A DNA stretch of 54,162 bases from a virus: positions 1 through 54,162 of IMG/VR virus record IMGVR_UViG_3300034111_000497. One strand, given 5' to 3'. The notes under the pieces were generated by a model. It did not search any database and was not told where the DNA came from. It saw nothing but the letters and a program-made list of their open reading frames with translations. This document shows, piece after piece, positions 33,057 through 40,882 of this stretch. The translations under genes were made by a program, and so were the position numbers. Each line of letters starts with the position of its first letter. Positions within the stretch are counted from its first letter, which is position 1.

Positions 33057-33897
33057 TGACTTGCCTCATAATCTTAATTCCTAAATCTCTTTTATATTTA
33101 ATCCACCAACAAACAACCTTATGCATATTATTAGGATAGTTGTCTAATATTTGTGGGATTAAGTTTTTTAATAAAAACCAATTGTCTACCGTTTTTATTG
33201 GAGTTATATCATCATAAATAAAATCATAGTATTTTATAGAATTACCTTTTGGATCAAGGGAATCCGCTACTGGAAAGCATAACATTTCTATTGCTTCATA
33301 AAATCTAAAAGAATCTATTACAACCGCACCAGATGGTGCTGGAGCAATCTTTGTACTGGCTAGGTTACTATAGTAGTCTTTTGGATGATCACCTTGTGCA
33401 AACCCTTCTGTTGGCTTAAACAGGGCATTGGGTATTGTTTGCATAGCCTTAGCCAATTCCTTTCTTCTTGAATGCGTAATTTGTCCACCAAAATATACAT
33501 TATATTTTTTAGGTCCGTACTCTGGTAAAAATTTTTTAAAATGTTGTGGAACTCCAAGTGGCAATTTGTTATAATTTTGATGTTGTTTGTGTGGAGTCTG
33601 AAGCCATATCTCTATGTTAGGATGATTAATTTTATCTAATTTAAATCTAACTTCTTCATCCCCTGTAAAAAATAAAACTACTCTTTTTATTTTTTGTAAT
33701 TCTTTATTAATGTGTTCTTCATAACCAAGATTTTGAGGTCCAGGAATTACGACAAATGCTCTATCAGTATTAGGTAATGAGTTTACTTTTATTTGTTCAA
33801 TTTCGTATTTATCAAATATTTCTTTTAATAAGCCGTAGTCCCATTTATCCGCAGCACAATCTTCTTCATTAAAAGAATACAAGTATGCCTTTATCAT
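33049..33897 (-). CDS. Exostosin-like (GT47) glycosyltransferase
   Basis: A 282-residue protein with the exostosin order: LPLGVPQHF, GGQITHSRRKEL, then KIAPAPSGAVVIDSFRFYEA and a following hydrophobic strand. Only the catalytic half of the family is present. It probably adds a sugar to the same glycan as its neighbours. Confidence 0.75.
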   Translation of the reverse strand: MIKAYLYSFNEEDCAADKWDYGLLKEIFDKYEIEQIKVNSLPNTDRAFVVIPGPQNLGYEEHINKELQKIKRVVLFFTGDEEVRFKLDKINHPNIEIWLQTPHKQHQNYNKLPLGVPQHFKKFLPEYGPKKYNVYFGGQITHSRRKELAKAMQTIPNALFKPTEGFAQGDHPKDYYSNLASTKIAPAPSGAVVIDSFRFYEAIEMLCFPVADSLDPKGNSIKYYDFIYDDITPIKTVDNWFLLKNLIPQILDNYPNNMHKVVCWWIKYKRDLGIKIMRQVNA

Positions 33898-33900
33898 TTA

Positions 33901-34653
33901 TTACTTTTTCTCAAAATACCAATGTGCTTCATGATTTTTTGCTAAAAACTCTCCAACATAACCAAAAGATTGTAAATATGAAATAGTATCTTCTGGAGTT
34001 GTGTCATAGTCACGAATACCTAAATCATCATGAATTGATACAAATATTTTTAAATTATTATCTCGTAATGTTTTTTCTGCACCTTTGAATACAAGAAGTT
34101 CTGCACCCTCTACATCAATATTTAAGACATTTGGAATAATGCCAACTTCAGAAACATAGTCATCTACTTTAATCATTGGTATGCTTTCTGTGTTGTCATG
34201 AATATATACATATTTATTTCTATCAATAATCGGTCCAAGATGTTTTTCTCCCCAAGCATTTAAATTACTACCTTTGCGAGTGTCTGTTGTTTCATCACTC
34301 ATTAGTCCAGCATAACAACCTAAAGGATCTACTGAATAATTTTTATACCATAGGGCATGAATGTTTGCCCAAAACTCAGGAGTTGGCTCAATTAGTACCA
34401 TGTTTTCTGGTCCAACAATGTCAGCATAAACTAAGTTGCACCATCCAGCCTCTGTTCCAATATCAAAAAATACATCACCCTTTTTAAGGTGTTGCTGCAT
34501 GCTATAAATTCTTTCACTTTCCCAATAATCCCAAACATCCCAATTAGCCAATGGCTCATTTAGTTTTAGTCTGTAATCATAGTTTCTTGTTTGTCCTTGA
34601 CGCAAATATGGTACTGTCTTCCATTTAATATCTGATCTTTCTATAAAATTCAT
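33901..34653 (-). CDS. FkbM-family methyltransferase
   Basis: A 250-residue SAM-dependent O-methyltransferase: KKGDVFFDIGTEAGWCNLVY (SAM motif I), MVLIEPTPEFW and the FkbM signature VLNIDVEGAELLVFKGAEKT. The ATG at 34653 has AAAGGAG and overlaps the upstream stop through ATGA; an earlier in-frame start would add 10 residues. It would methylate a sugar in the phage-made glycan. Confidence 0.88.
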   Translation of the reverse strand: MNFIERSDIKWKTVPYLRQGQTRNYDYRLKLNEPLANWDVWDYWESERIYSMQQHLKKGDVFFDIGTEAGWCNLVYADIVGPENMVLIEPTPEFWANIHALWYKNYSVDPLGCYAGLMSDETTDTRKGSNLNAWGEKHLGPIIDRNKYVYIHDNTESIPMIKVDDYVSEVGIIPNVLNIDVEGAELLVFKGAEKTLRDNNLKIFVSIHDDLGIRDYDTTPEDTISYLQSFGYVGEFLAKNHEAHWYFEKK

Positions 34654-35615
34654 AGACCTAACTCCTTTATGATAGTTGCCCAACGATGGACATATGTGTG
34701 TTCTTTTTTAGTTCGTTCATGACCAGCAAACCTTATCTCTTCTCTAGTTAATCCATCTAAGATGTAGTAATCTATTTTTTGTTTAAGGTCTTCAAGATTA
34801 CCATGTTCATAAAATATAATTTCTTTACCATCTTCAAAATATTCATCAAGACCTTTAATGCGGGGATAAATAGTAAAACCACCACGACCAGTGCTTTCAA
34901 ACAATCTATCACTTGTGTAGTATGGATAGTTAAAATTTATGTTAAGACTATCACCTATTGCTACCTTGCTTTTTGCATAAATACGATTAAGAGCATCTCC
35001 ACGAACTGTGCCAGTGTCTCCATCGCCACCAACATGTAAAAATCTTTTACCGTATGTTTTTCGTAAAAAATCTATTAATTGTGGACGATATTTATGTTCA
35101 GGATGATATCCTCTGCTACCAACAAAAATTATGTCATGTTCAAAGTTATGTGGATCGTAATCTTGATGTACATAACACTCTTTATCATATACGCCAGCAG
35201 GCAAGAAATGTCCTTTAACCTGTGTGTTTTCATTAAACCAATCACACATTAACTTATCTGTAGCAAAAAAATGACCTATGCTTGTATAAAAATCATCATT
35301 CTTTAAATCTTTTTCACGCTCAATGCCAAACCACAAATCCAAGTGATAAGTCATAGTTGGTATGCCAGCAGCCTTTAATTGTTTTAATACATCTGTCATA
35401 GATCTAGATCCTGGAGTTTGCCATCTATGTGTGTGTACCCAAATGAATAGATTAGATTTTAGTGCTGCATTTAATATCTCAGAACTACCCGCTTTTTTTT
35501 CTTGCAATTTTTGCACGGTATGTCCAAGAGACTCTAAAGAATTAGCATGATGATTCTCACTACTATAAGGCACTTCAAAGTTACCAAGAAATACTATATT
35601 AGCCAAGGAGTCCAC
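34650..35615 (-). CDS. CgeB-like glycosyltransferase
   Basis: A 321-residue GT-B protein of the CgeB/GT1 type: TYHLDLWFGIEREKDL, FLPAGVYDKECY, DIIFVGSRGYHPEHKYRP and RLFESTGRGGFTIYPRIKGL. It heads the leftward cassette. The annotated start is GTG; a TTG three codons later has a better AGGTGG site. Confidence 0.8.
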   Translation of the reverse strand: MDSLANIVFLGNFEVPYSSENHHANSLESLGHTVQKLQEKKAGSSEILNAALKSNLFIWVHTHRWQTPGSRSMTDVLKQLKAAGIPTMTYHLDLWFGIEREKDLKNDDFYTSIGHFFATDKLMCDWFNENTQVKGHFLPAGVYDKECYVHQDYDPHNFEHDIIFVGSRGYHPEHKYRPQLIDFLRKTYGKRFLHVGGDGDTGTVRGDALNRIYAKSKVAIGDSLNINFNYPYYTSDRLFESTGRGGFTIYPRIKGLDEYFEDGKEIIFYEHGNLEDLKQKIDYYILDGLTREEIRFAGHERTKKEHTYVHRWATIIKELGL

Positions 35616-35630
35616 CTATTCTGTCTTTAT

Positions 35631-35660
35631 ATTAGTATACCAGATTCTGATATACTTATA
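35631..35660. promoter_or_regulatory. Divergent extended -10 promoter pair
   Basis: On the minus strand TGGTATACT (-10 at 35634-35639) drives the glycan cassette. On the plus strand TGATATACT (-10 at 35651-35656, with TATAAT at 35657-35662 as an alternative) drives the Stealth-like gene. The two lie back to back. Confidence 0.65.
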
Positions 35661-35677
35661 ATAAAGCGGGGTATTTA

Positions 35678-36367
35678 ATGGATTTTGTTTACATTTGTCG
35701 TGACGGAGATAATGAAGAGTTAAGGTACTCTATTAGATCTGTCATAAATAGTTTTCCAGATGCAAAGGTTTGGCTGGTAGGTGGAAAGCCAAAATGGTAT
35801 TCTGGATACCATATACCAGTAGAACAAAATCATAATAAATATACTAATGCTTTAAATAATTTACAGGCTCTGTGTAACTCTGACGAAATACCAAACGACT
35901 TTATATTAATGAATGATGATTTTTTTATAATTAAAAAAATAGATAAGATTGAGCATTTTCATGGAGGTTTATTGTTAGATAAGATAGATAGATATGTTAA
36001 GATAACTGGATCATCACTATACATTAAAAAATTAATATTAACAAACTCTAGACTAATTCAAAACGGAATAGAACTACCATATGACTATGAGTTGCATACC
36101 CCAATGCCCATGGAAAAAGATAAACTTCGTTTAATACTTAAAAAATATCCAAGTTGTTTATGGAGATCTATTTATGGAAATATATATAGTGTTGGTGGTA
36201 CAAAAACAAATGACGTAAAGGTTTATACAAATCGAAGACATTTGGCTAGATCTAATGAAATCACAGAAAAATCTATATACCTATCAACGGAAGATCAAGC
36301 CTTTAAAGGTATACTTGATAAAGTTTTAAGTAATATGTTTCAAAATAAAACTATCTATGAAAATTAA
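35678..36367 (+). CDS. Stealth-like/GT-A sugar-phosphate transferase
   Basis: A 229-residue protein: DFVYICRDGDNEELRYSIRS, then IPNDFILMNDDFFIIKKID. This matches Stealth conserved regions 1 and 2, with the NDD motif as metal or catalytic site. It resembles capsule sugar-phosphate transferases but is shorter. It is divergent from the other glycan genes. Confidence 0.7.
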   Translation: MDFVYICRDGDNEELRYSIRSVINSFPDAKVWLVGGKPKWYSGYHIPVEQNHNKYTNALNNLQALCNSDEIPNDFILMNDDFFIIKKIDKIEHFHGGLLLDKIDRYVKITGSSLYIKKLILTNSRLIQNGIELPYDYELHTPMPMEKDKLRLILKKYPSCLWRSIYGNIYSVGGTKTNDVKVYTNRRHLARSNEITEKSIYLSTEDQAFKGILDKVLSNMFQNKTIYEN

Positions 36368-36370
36368 TAC

Positions 36371-37153
36371 TTATTCCCAATCGGCTATTTGATTATATGT
36401 AACAGAATATTCTCCAGAGTATATTTCTGCATATGAGATCATATCTTTGTTATATCGTGTCACAGTATTCCTATCTACTAAACCTGTTTTATATTTTTTA
36501 CCATGCATAATTGGCAAATGTTTTATTTTTTCTGACTCTAATGAATTATTTAATGCTTGTATATACCTAGTTTTGCCAAATTGTTTTGAAAGAAATGATT
36601 GTTTTGGATATGTTTTTTCTATCCATAGTCTTTCGTTGTGATCAGAAGGCTTTGGATTTAACACTCTTTCTACTTCATTGTGATATATTCTTGTAGACCA
36701 ACTCTTCATATTTCTTTCATAATTTATTAAATTCTTGTATGTGGAATCTGCGTAAGCCATAAAATTTTTATCAAGATCAGATGTAGATACACCAGTCGCA
36801 AATGTTATTAAAAAACAAGTAGCATAAGGAAATTTATCTGTATATTTTGTTACTTCAAAATGTAAATTTGGATTAAAAGAATTAATAGAAATGTTGTCAG
36901 AAAGCAATCGCATATGATTGCCAATAGAAACAAACTCTGGCGTATTCATATCACAATCTACAAAAAGACAGTCTTCTGGATTAATTCCATTAGCAATAGT
37001 TAAAATGTTTTTATCGTATGCCCCAACAACAACTGATCCATTGTATCGATTGATTAACTTAGCGGTCATAAATCCATCGATGTCAGGAGAAATAATTAAT
37101 TTTTTAGAATACTCTAATGTATCTAATATGCTGGTTTTTAAATTAAATTCCAT
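36371..37153 (-). CDS. Degenerate DHH-phosphoesterase-like protein
   Basis: A 260-residue protein. The start LIISPDIDGFMTAKLI and the following LFVDCDMNTPEF and SIGNHM resemble DHH motifs I, II and III, but the DHH triad reads GNH. It may be a divergent RecJ/NrnA-like phosphoesterase or an inactive relative. It overlaps the upstream gene by 11 bp. Confidence 0.45.
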   Translation of the reverse strand: MEFNLKTSILDTLEYSKKLIISPDIDGFMTAKLINRYNGSVVVGAYDKNILTIANGINPEDCLFVDCDMNTPEFVSIGNHMRLLSDNISINSFNPNLHFEVTKYTDKFPYATCFLITFATGVSTSDLDKNFMAYADSTYKNLINYERNMKSWSTRIYHNEVERVLNPKPSDHNERLWIEKTYPKQSFLSKQFGKTRYIQALNNSLESEKIKHLPIMHGKKYKTGLVDRNTVTRYNKDMISYAEIYSGEYSVTYNQIADWE

Positions 37154-37412
37154 TATCCTCCATATATTTTAAGCGTTCCATCAATGCATGGTGCTCTGGA
37201 TCATTAAGCATTTCTTCAATAGATTCTTTTACATTTGGTCTTAACTTACTTAATGGTTCAACATACCTTGGATCTTTTGTGACGGTATAAAGAAGTGATC
37301 GTAATGCTTCACACCCTTCATGCTTCCACCAAGTATAACAAACATCTTCATCTATGTTAGGACAAAGGTAATACTGATCTTTTATGGTTTGGATTATTTC
37401 TTCTGCATTCAT
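37143..37412 (-). CDS. Small helical protein
   Basis: An 89-residue acidic, helical protein with three Cys residues (CPNIDEDVCYTWWKHEGC) that could bind a metal. It follows a tiny membrane protein and overlaps the DHH-like gene. Function unknown. Confidence 0.6.
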   Translation of the reverse strand: MNAEEIIQTIKDQYYLCPNIDEDVCYTWWKHEGCEALRSLLYTVTKDPRYVEPLSKLRPNVKESIEEMLNDPEHHALMERLKYMEDNGI

Positions 37413-37414
37413 AA

Positions 37415-37501
37415 TTAATCCTTAGTGCTAAAAAATATTGCTGCAATAAAAATTATAACAACAGAAATTAAAATATTCTTAATAAAATCACTAAATTTCA
37501 T
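37415..37501 (-). CDS. Tiny membrane protein
   Basis: A 28-residue peptide of one membrane helix (FIKNILISVVIIFIAAIFF). Its ATG overlaps the upstream stop by 11 bp and it ends 3 bp before the next gene, which supports it. Confidence 0.5.
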   Translation of the reverse strand: MKFSDFIKNILISVVIIFIAAIFFSTKD

Positions 37502-37703
37502 TTTGTCCCCTTGCTATGGCTGCAGATATTTGAAATGCTTTAGAAGTGCGACGAGACTTGTTAAGACCCTTAGCCTTCCATAGGTCATTGGTACCTTCAA
37601 TGTCCTGAGCAATTTGTTCACGAATTTCTTTAACAGTTTCTACAATAAAATGCCAAATTTGTTCTTTATGTTCATCTGATAATTCTTCAGTCCAATTACT
37701 CAT
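37491..37703 (-). CDS. Small helical protein
   Basis: A 70-residue protein (WHFIVETVKEIREQIAQDIE, LNKSRRTSKAFQISAAIARG). The ATG at 37703 overlaps the zinc-ribbon gene upstream. Function unknown. Confidence 0.6.
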   Translation of the reverse strand: MSNWTEELSDEHKEQIWHFIVETVKEIREQIAQDIEGTNDLWKAKGLNKSRRTSKAFQISAAIARGQNEI

Positions 37704-37830
37704 CTTCTTCCTCAAATTCTTTTAATGCATTTGAATTATTATTTTTTATATATTTTAAATATGTGCTATAACAAAATGTACATTCTCCACTATTTAATTT
37801 AGTTCCACATTCTTCACAATGTATTGTCAT
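37696..37830 (-). CDS. Tiny zinc-ribbon protein
   Basis: A 44-residue protein with CEEC and CTFC pairs, a complete zinc ribbon, and an acidic tail. It overlaps the next gene by 8 bp. One of several tiny zinc ribbons in the window. Confidence 0.6.
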   Translation of the reverse strand: MTIHCEECGTKLNSGECTFCYSTYLKYIKNNNSNALKEFEEEDE

Positions 37831-37834
37831 AATT

Positions 37835-37921
37835 TTACTTTACATCCATTATTTTTATTAATATATAATATAAGCCAGAAGCAATAGCAAAGCCAAGCAA
37901 AATAGTCTGTATTGTGTTCAT
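37835..37921 (-). CDS. Tiny membrane protein with leaderless promoter
   Basis: A 28-residue peptide of one membrane helix (TILLGFAIASGLYYILIKI). A TGATATACT promoter ends six bases before its ATG, which is the main evidence that it is real. Confidence 0.55.
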   Translation of the reverse strand: MNTIQTILLGFAIASGLYYILIKIMDVK

Positions 37922-37927
37922 TTTATT

Positions 37928-37936
37928 AGTATATCA
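37928..37936 (-). promoter_or_regulatory. Leaderless extended -10 promoter
   Basis: On the minus strand TGATATACT lies six bases before the ATG at 37921. Confidence 0.65.
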
Positions 37937-37943
37937 GATCATT

Positions 37944-38150
37944 TCAAATATAGTAAGTAGCCCATTTGTTTTGTGCTTTGCCAAAAGGATTACATACTTT
38001 AGCAAACATTTTTGCTCTTATAATATGATTTTTATTCTCAGCCTTAATCTCCCTAATAAGAAAAAAAGTAAATATTGATCCACAAACATTTCCTATAAAT
38101 CTTAATATTAGGTTATTAGTTTTTTCTTTTTTAATAAAATTCTTATTCAT
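37944..38150 (-). CDS. Small basic protein
   Basis: A 68-residue protein with a hydrophobic central segment (FIGNVCGSIFTFFLI), possibly a membrane helix, and basic ends. The ATG overlaps the upstream stop and GAGGGA precedes it. Function unknown. Confidence 0.55.
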   Translation of the reverse strand: MNKNFIKKEKTNNLILRFIGNVCGSIFTFFLIREIKAENKNHIIRAKMFAKVCNPFGKAQNKWATYYI

Positions 38151-38248
38151 TTATGCTCCCTCATGTGGTTTATTAAAGTTTGTGATGACATGCTAGACCT
38201 AGACTCTATCTCCTTTTTACATATTGGACAGACTATTATATGAGCCAT
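38147..38248 (-). CDS. Tiny zinc-finger protein with strong leaderless promoter
   Basis: A 33-residue protein (MAHIIVCPICKKEIESR with a distal H...H) resembling a single zinc finger. A textbook promoter (TTGACT, 17 bp, TATACT) ends six bases before the ATG. It overlaps the next gene through ATGA. Confidence 0.65.
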   Translation of the reverse strand: MAHIIVCPICKKEIESRSSMSSQTLINHMREHK

Positions 38249-38254
38249 ATATTT

Positions 38255-38283
38255 AGTATAGCAAAAATCTTGATAAAAGTCAA
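38255..38283 (-). promoter_or_regulatory. Strong leaderless promoter
   Basis: On the minus strand, TTGACT, 17 bp, TATACT, then six bases to the ATG at 38248. Confidence 0.9.
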
Positions 38284-38984
38284 GACAGTGTTTGATTTTT
38301 TAATTTTTTAACTTCTTTAAATATTTCTAATGCTAAATCAAAATCTTCATCCCCATTAGTGTGAGTCATTATATTGTTATAACCTTTTTCTTTTATTTCT
38401 GCCACCCTTTCTTTAAAGTTAGAAACTGACACAGCAGGAAAAAATATTACCTTATTTTTATCAAGATCATTAAGTTTTCCTTCAACTAATCTACCATAAG
38501 AAACTATATTACAATCTCCAAATTTTTCTATGTTTGGGCATATATCGTCTGATAACCCAGAAGTGTAAATATAAGGTTTTTCTACTTTTAAATTGCTAAA
38601 TTCTTCAATATAAGAGCAAAAATATTTTTTTCTATCAACAAAACTACTAGCATCGTTAACTTCTGATAATATACCGCCAAACGACTCTTCTTCTTTGTTT
38701 AAAATAAGTCCAGGAACAAAATTAATTCTAACTCTATCTTTTTGAATTAAATCTAATGATTTTGCAATAGATAATAAATATTGAGGAGACATAGTGTAAG
38801 GTCGAACGGCAACAAGGTATTTTAATTTTTGATTTGTTTTTAGTGATCTTGCTACTCTCGTAAAAGGATCTGGCACCCCTACAGCATATGGAAGTAACCA
38901 ACCATAAAATCTAGAATCTTCTAATAAATCTGAAACATAGTTTAAATTTTTATCTAAATGACGACCAAACCAATAAAAATTCAT
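38280..38984 (-). CDS. SsuD-like luciferase-family oxidoreductase (second copy)
   Basis: A 234-residue protein with KYLVAVRPYTMSPQYLL and DRVRINFVPG, the same SsuD-like motifs as the copy at 29862. It is about 60 residues shorter and lacks the CNCC insert, so the C-terminal barrel part is reduced. It lies behind the DUF6065 gene. Confidence 0.72.
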   Translation of the reverse strand: MNFYWFGRHLDKNLNYVSDLLEDSRFYGWLLPYAVGVPDPFTRVARSLKTNQKLKYLVAVRPYTMSPQYLLSIAKSLDLIQKDRVRINFVPGLILNKEEESFGGILSEVNDASSFVDRKKYFCSYIEEFSNLKVEKPYIYTSGLSDDICPNIEKFGDCNIVSYGRLVEGKLNDLDKNKVIFFPAVSVSNFKERVAEIKEKGYNNIMTHTNGDEDFDLALEIFKEVKKLKNQTLS

Positions 38985-38996
38985 TTTATATATTCT

Positions 38997-39692
38997 CTAT
39001 TCATATTGTTTTTTAATCCAATATTCTTTTTTATACCAATTAAAAAAAACTAAATTAGATTTTTTGTTATTTAATTTTCCTTTATAAGTTAAACCTTTAG
39101 TTTTTTTTAATTTATAAGATTCTTGTTGAAAAGGAATGAGTTGCATAATTGGAGTTCCCTGTAAAATCATTCCTTCAAACCCAGTTTTAATATAAAAAGG
39201 AAAATTTCCATGTGGTGCATTAATAAAAGGACCATCAATTATTCCAGATAAAGTGTAAAATGGTAAATCATTTCTGTTAAGCGGATGAGTTATCAATATA
39301 CTATATCCTTTAGGAACAGAAAATGACACGTTTGGATCCCACGTATACTCTAATGGATAAAATCCAGTAGGCACTAAATTTTTATCTGCCACCTGTTCTC
39401 TAGTTCTCATAACGTGATCTTTATTTACAAAAATAATATTTGGTATGCCATTGTTATTTTTAACATATATATCAAATGGTAATGTAATCATGTAGCCAAT
39501 AGAAAGAGATTCTAAAAATGGCATACATTTTTTAACTGTTGCATTAATTGAATTGTCATTTAAATTAATCATTTCATTGTTGGTGTATGGTAATATTTTT
39601 TTATACCAATCTGGTATTTTTGTTTTAGCGGGTACTAAAATATCAGGATACTCTTCAAGAGAACTTTCGTGCTTAATGATATTTTTTTTCAT
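38997..39692 (-). CDS. DUF6065-like protein
   Basis: A 231-residue protein: TKIPDWYKKILPY, ATVKKCMPFLESLSIGYMIT, KGYSILITHPLNRNDLPF and GTPIMQLIPFQ. This order is that of DUF6065, a phage-enriched beta-rich family of unknown function. A consensus leaderless promoter drives it. Confidence 0.75.
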   Translation of the reverse strand: MKKNIIKHESSLEEYPDILVPAKTKIPDWYKKILPYTNNEMINLNDNSINATVKKCMPFLESLSIGYMITLPFDIYVKNNNGIPNIIFVNKDHVMRTREQVADKNLVPTGFYPLEYTWDPNVSFSVPKGYSILITHPLNRNDLPFYTLSGIIDGPFINAPHGNFPFYIKTGFEGMILQGTPIMQLIPFQQESYKLKKTKGLTYKGKLNNKKSNLVFFNWYKKEYWIKKQYE

Positions 39693-39698
39693 TAGATC

Positions 39699-39727
39699 AG
39701 TATAACAGTAATTAAATAATTTGTCAA
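39699..39727 (-). promoter_or_regulatory. Consensus leaderless promoter
   Basis: On the minus strand, TTGACA, 17 bp, TATACT, then six bases to the ATG at 39692. The match to the -35 consensus is perfect. Confidence 0.92.
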
Positions 39728-39745
39728 TTTTAGTATGCTAAATAC

Positions 39746-39754
39746 TGATATAAT
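39746..39754 (+). promoter_or_regulatory. Extended -10 promoter
   Basis: TGATATAAT precedes the ATG at 39778 with an AGAGGGA ribosome site between. It is divergent from the DUF6065 promoter. Confidence 0.65.
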
Positions 39755-39777
39755 TTAATAAAGAACAGAGGGAAAAA

Positions 39778-40110
39778 ATGGATATAACTTTAAAATGTAT
39801 GAGATGTGGTGATCACATAACCATTGAGTCTAATCCAACAGATGGATATTGCTATAAGTGTGAAAGCAAAACAATATTTGCTGTTGTTACAGAAGAAAAT
39901 AAAGACTCTCTGCCATTTCCAACTAATCCGATAGGAATGAAAAATATAGATTTTAATGATCCTGGTAAAAATTGCCAATGTCGTGCAGGCACATGTCCTT
40001 GTGGCAAATTTGTTGCTCATGCTATTTCTGATCCTTGTAATGCAAATGATTTTAATACAAAAGAGGCTAAAGAAAAAGAACTTATCGAACAACTTAAAGC
40101 AAAAAAATGA
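39778..40110 (+). CDS. Zinc-finger protein
   Basis: A 110-residue protein with CMRC and CYKC pairs in the first 30 residues and CQCRAGTCPCG near residue 67, so probably two zinc sites. Function unknown; it precedes two oxygenase genes. Confidence 0.65.
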   Translation: MDITLKCMRCGDHITIESNPTDGYCYKCESKTIFAVVTEENKDSLPFPTNPIGMKNIDFNDPGKNCQCRAGTCPCGKFVAHAISDPCNANDFNTKEAKEKELIEQLKAKK

Positions 40111-40117
40111 ACAGAGA

Positions 40118-40126
40118 TGGTACAAT
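40118..40126 (+). promoter_or_regulatory. Leaderless extended -10 promoter
   Basis: TGGTACAAT lies six bases before the ATG at 40133. No good -35 is seen. Confidence 0.55.
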
Positions 40127-40132
40127 TTTAAT

Positions 40133-40882
40133 ATGAAAATAAATGAATTAAAGGGTGGAGTTTTATATATAGAAAATGCAATTCCATTATCTAAAGAATT
40201 TATTAAGGCTATTGAAGAAAATAATGAAAATAAAAAAATTAATAAAATTATACCACCTTGGGAAAAATGGCTAACTGGATACCACGTAGATGGTGTTTGG
40301 ACTCCAATTAATCAAAAAGGATTTACTAAAGATATAGATTGGGATCATACTATTAATCATAAAAATACAAAATGGCCTAAAATTAATATAGGTCCACTTT
40401 ATAGTCAAGAACATTCTCAAGCATATAATATTTTAAAAATGATAGATGAACCATATCAAAAGGCTTTAGAAATTTGGTCTGAAAAAACAGGAAATCCAAG
40501 GGTAAACTTAATAACTAAAAATTATGCAATTAAAAAATACAATACTTTAGAAATGCTAGGATCTCATACGGATAGAGATCATGATCATGAGTTTAACACG
40601 TTTGATTGGACTGCACTAATATATCTAAATGACGATTATGAAGGTGGAGAACTAGAATTTAATAAACTTGGTTATGAAATTAAGCCAAGTGCTGGAAGTA
40701 TAATTTTTTTCTCAAGTGATGAGGTTCATTCAGCAAAAACAGTTTTATCTGGTAACAAATATTTTATATTTTTTTACATACAAAGTCAACTTGGATATAC
40801 ACATTCAATTAATGAAAATTTTTCTGAAATTGTAAAAAATATTAAATTAGACATAAAAAGAAAGCAAGGGAAAAATGATTAA
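40133..40882 (+). CDS. Prolyl-4-hydroxylase-like 2OG-Fe(II) oxygenase
   Basis: A 249-residue oxygenase: MLGSHTDRDHD (HxD iron ligands), TALIYLNDDYEGGELEFN, GSIIFFSSDEVHSAKTV (distal His) and a basic residue for 2-oxoglutarate. The annotated start is supported by a -10 six bases upstream; an earlier in-frame start lies inside the zinc-finger gene. It overlaps the next gene. Substrate unknown. Confidence 0.85.
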   Translation: MKINELKGGVLYIENAIPLSKEFIKAIEENNENKKINKIIPPWEKWLTGYHVDGVWTPINQKGFTKDIDWDHTINHKNTKWPKINIGPLYSQEHSQAYNILKMIDEPYQKALEIWSEKTGNPRVNLITKNYAIKKYNTLEMLGSHTDRDHDHEFNTFDWTALIYLNDDYEGGELEFNKLGYEIKPSAGSIIFFSSDEVHSAKTVLSGNKYFIFFYIQSQLGYTHSINENFSEIVKNIKLDIKRKQGKND

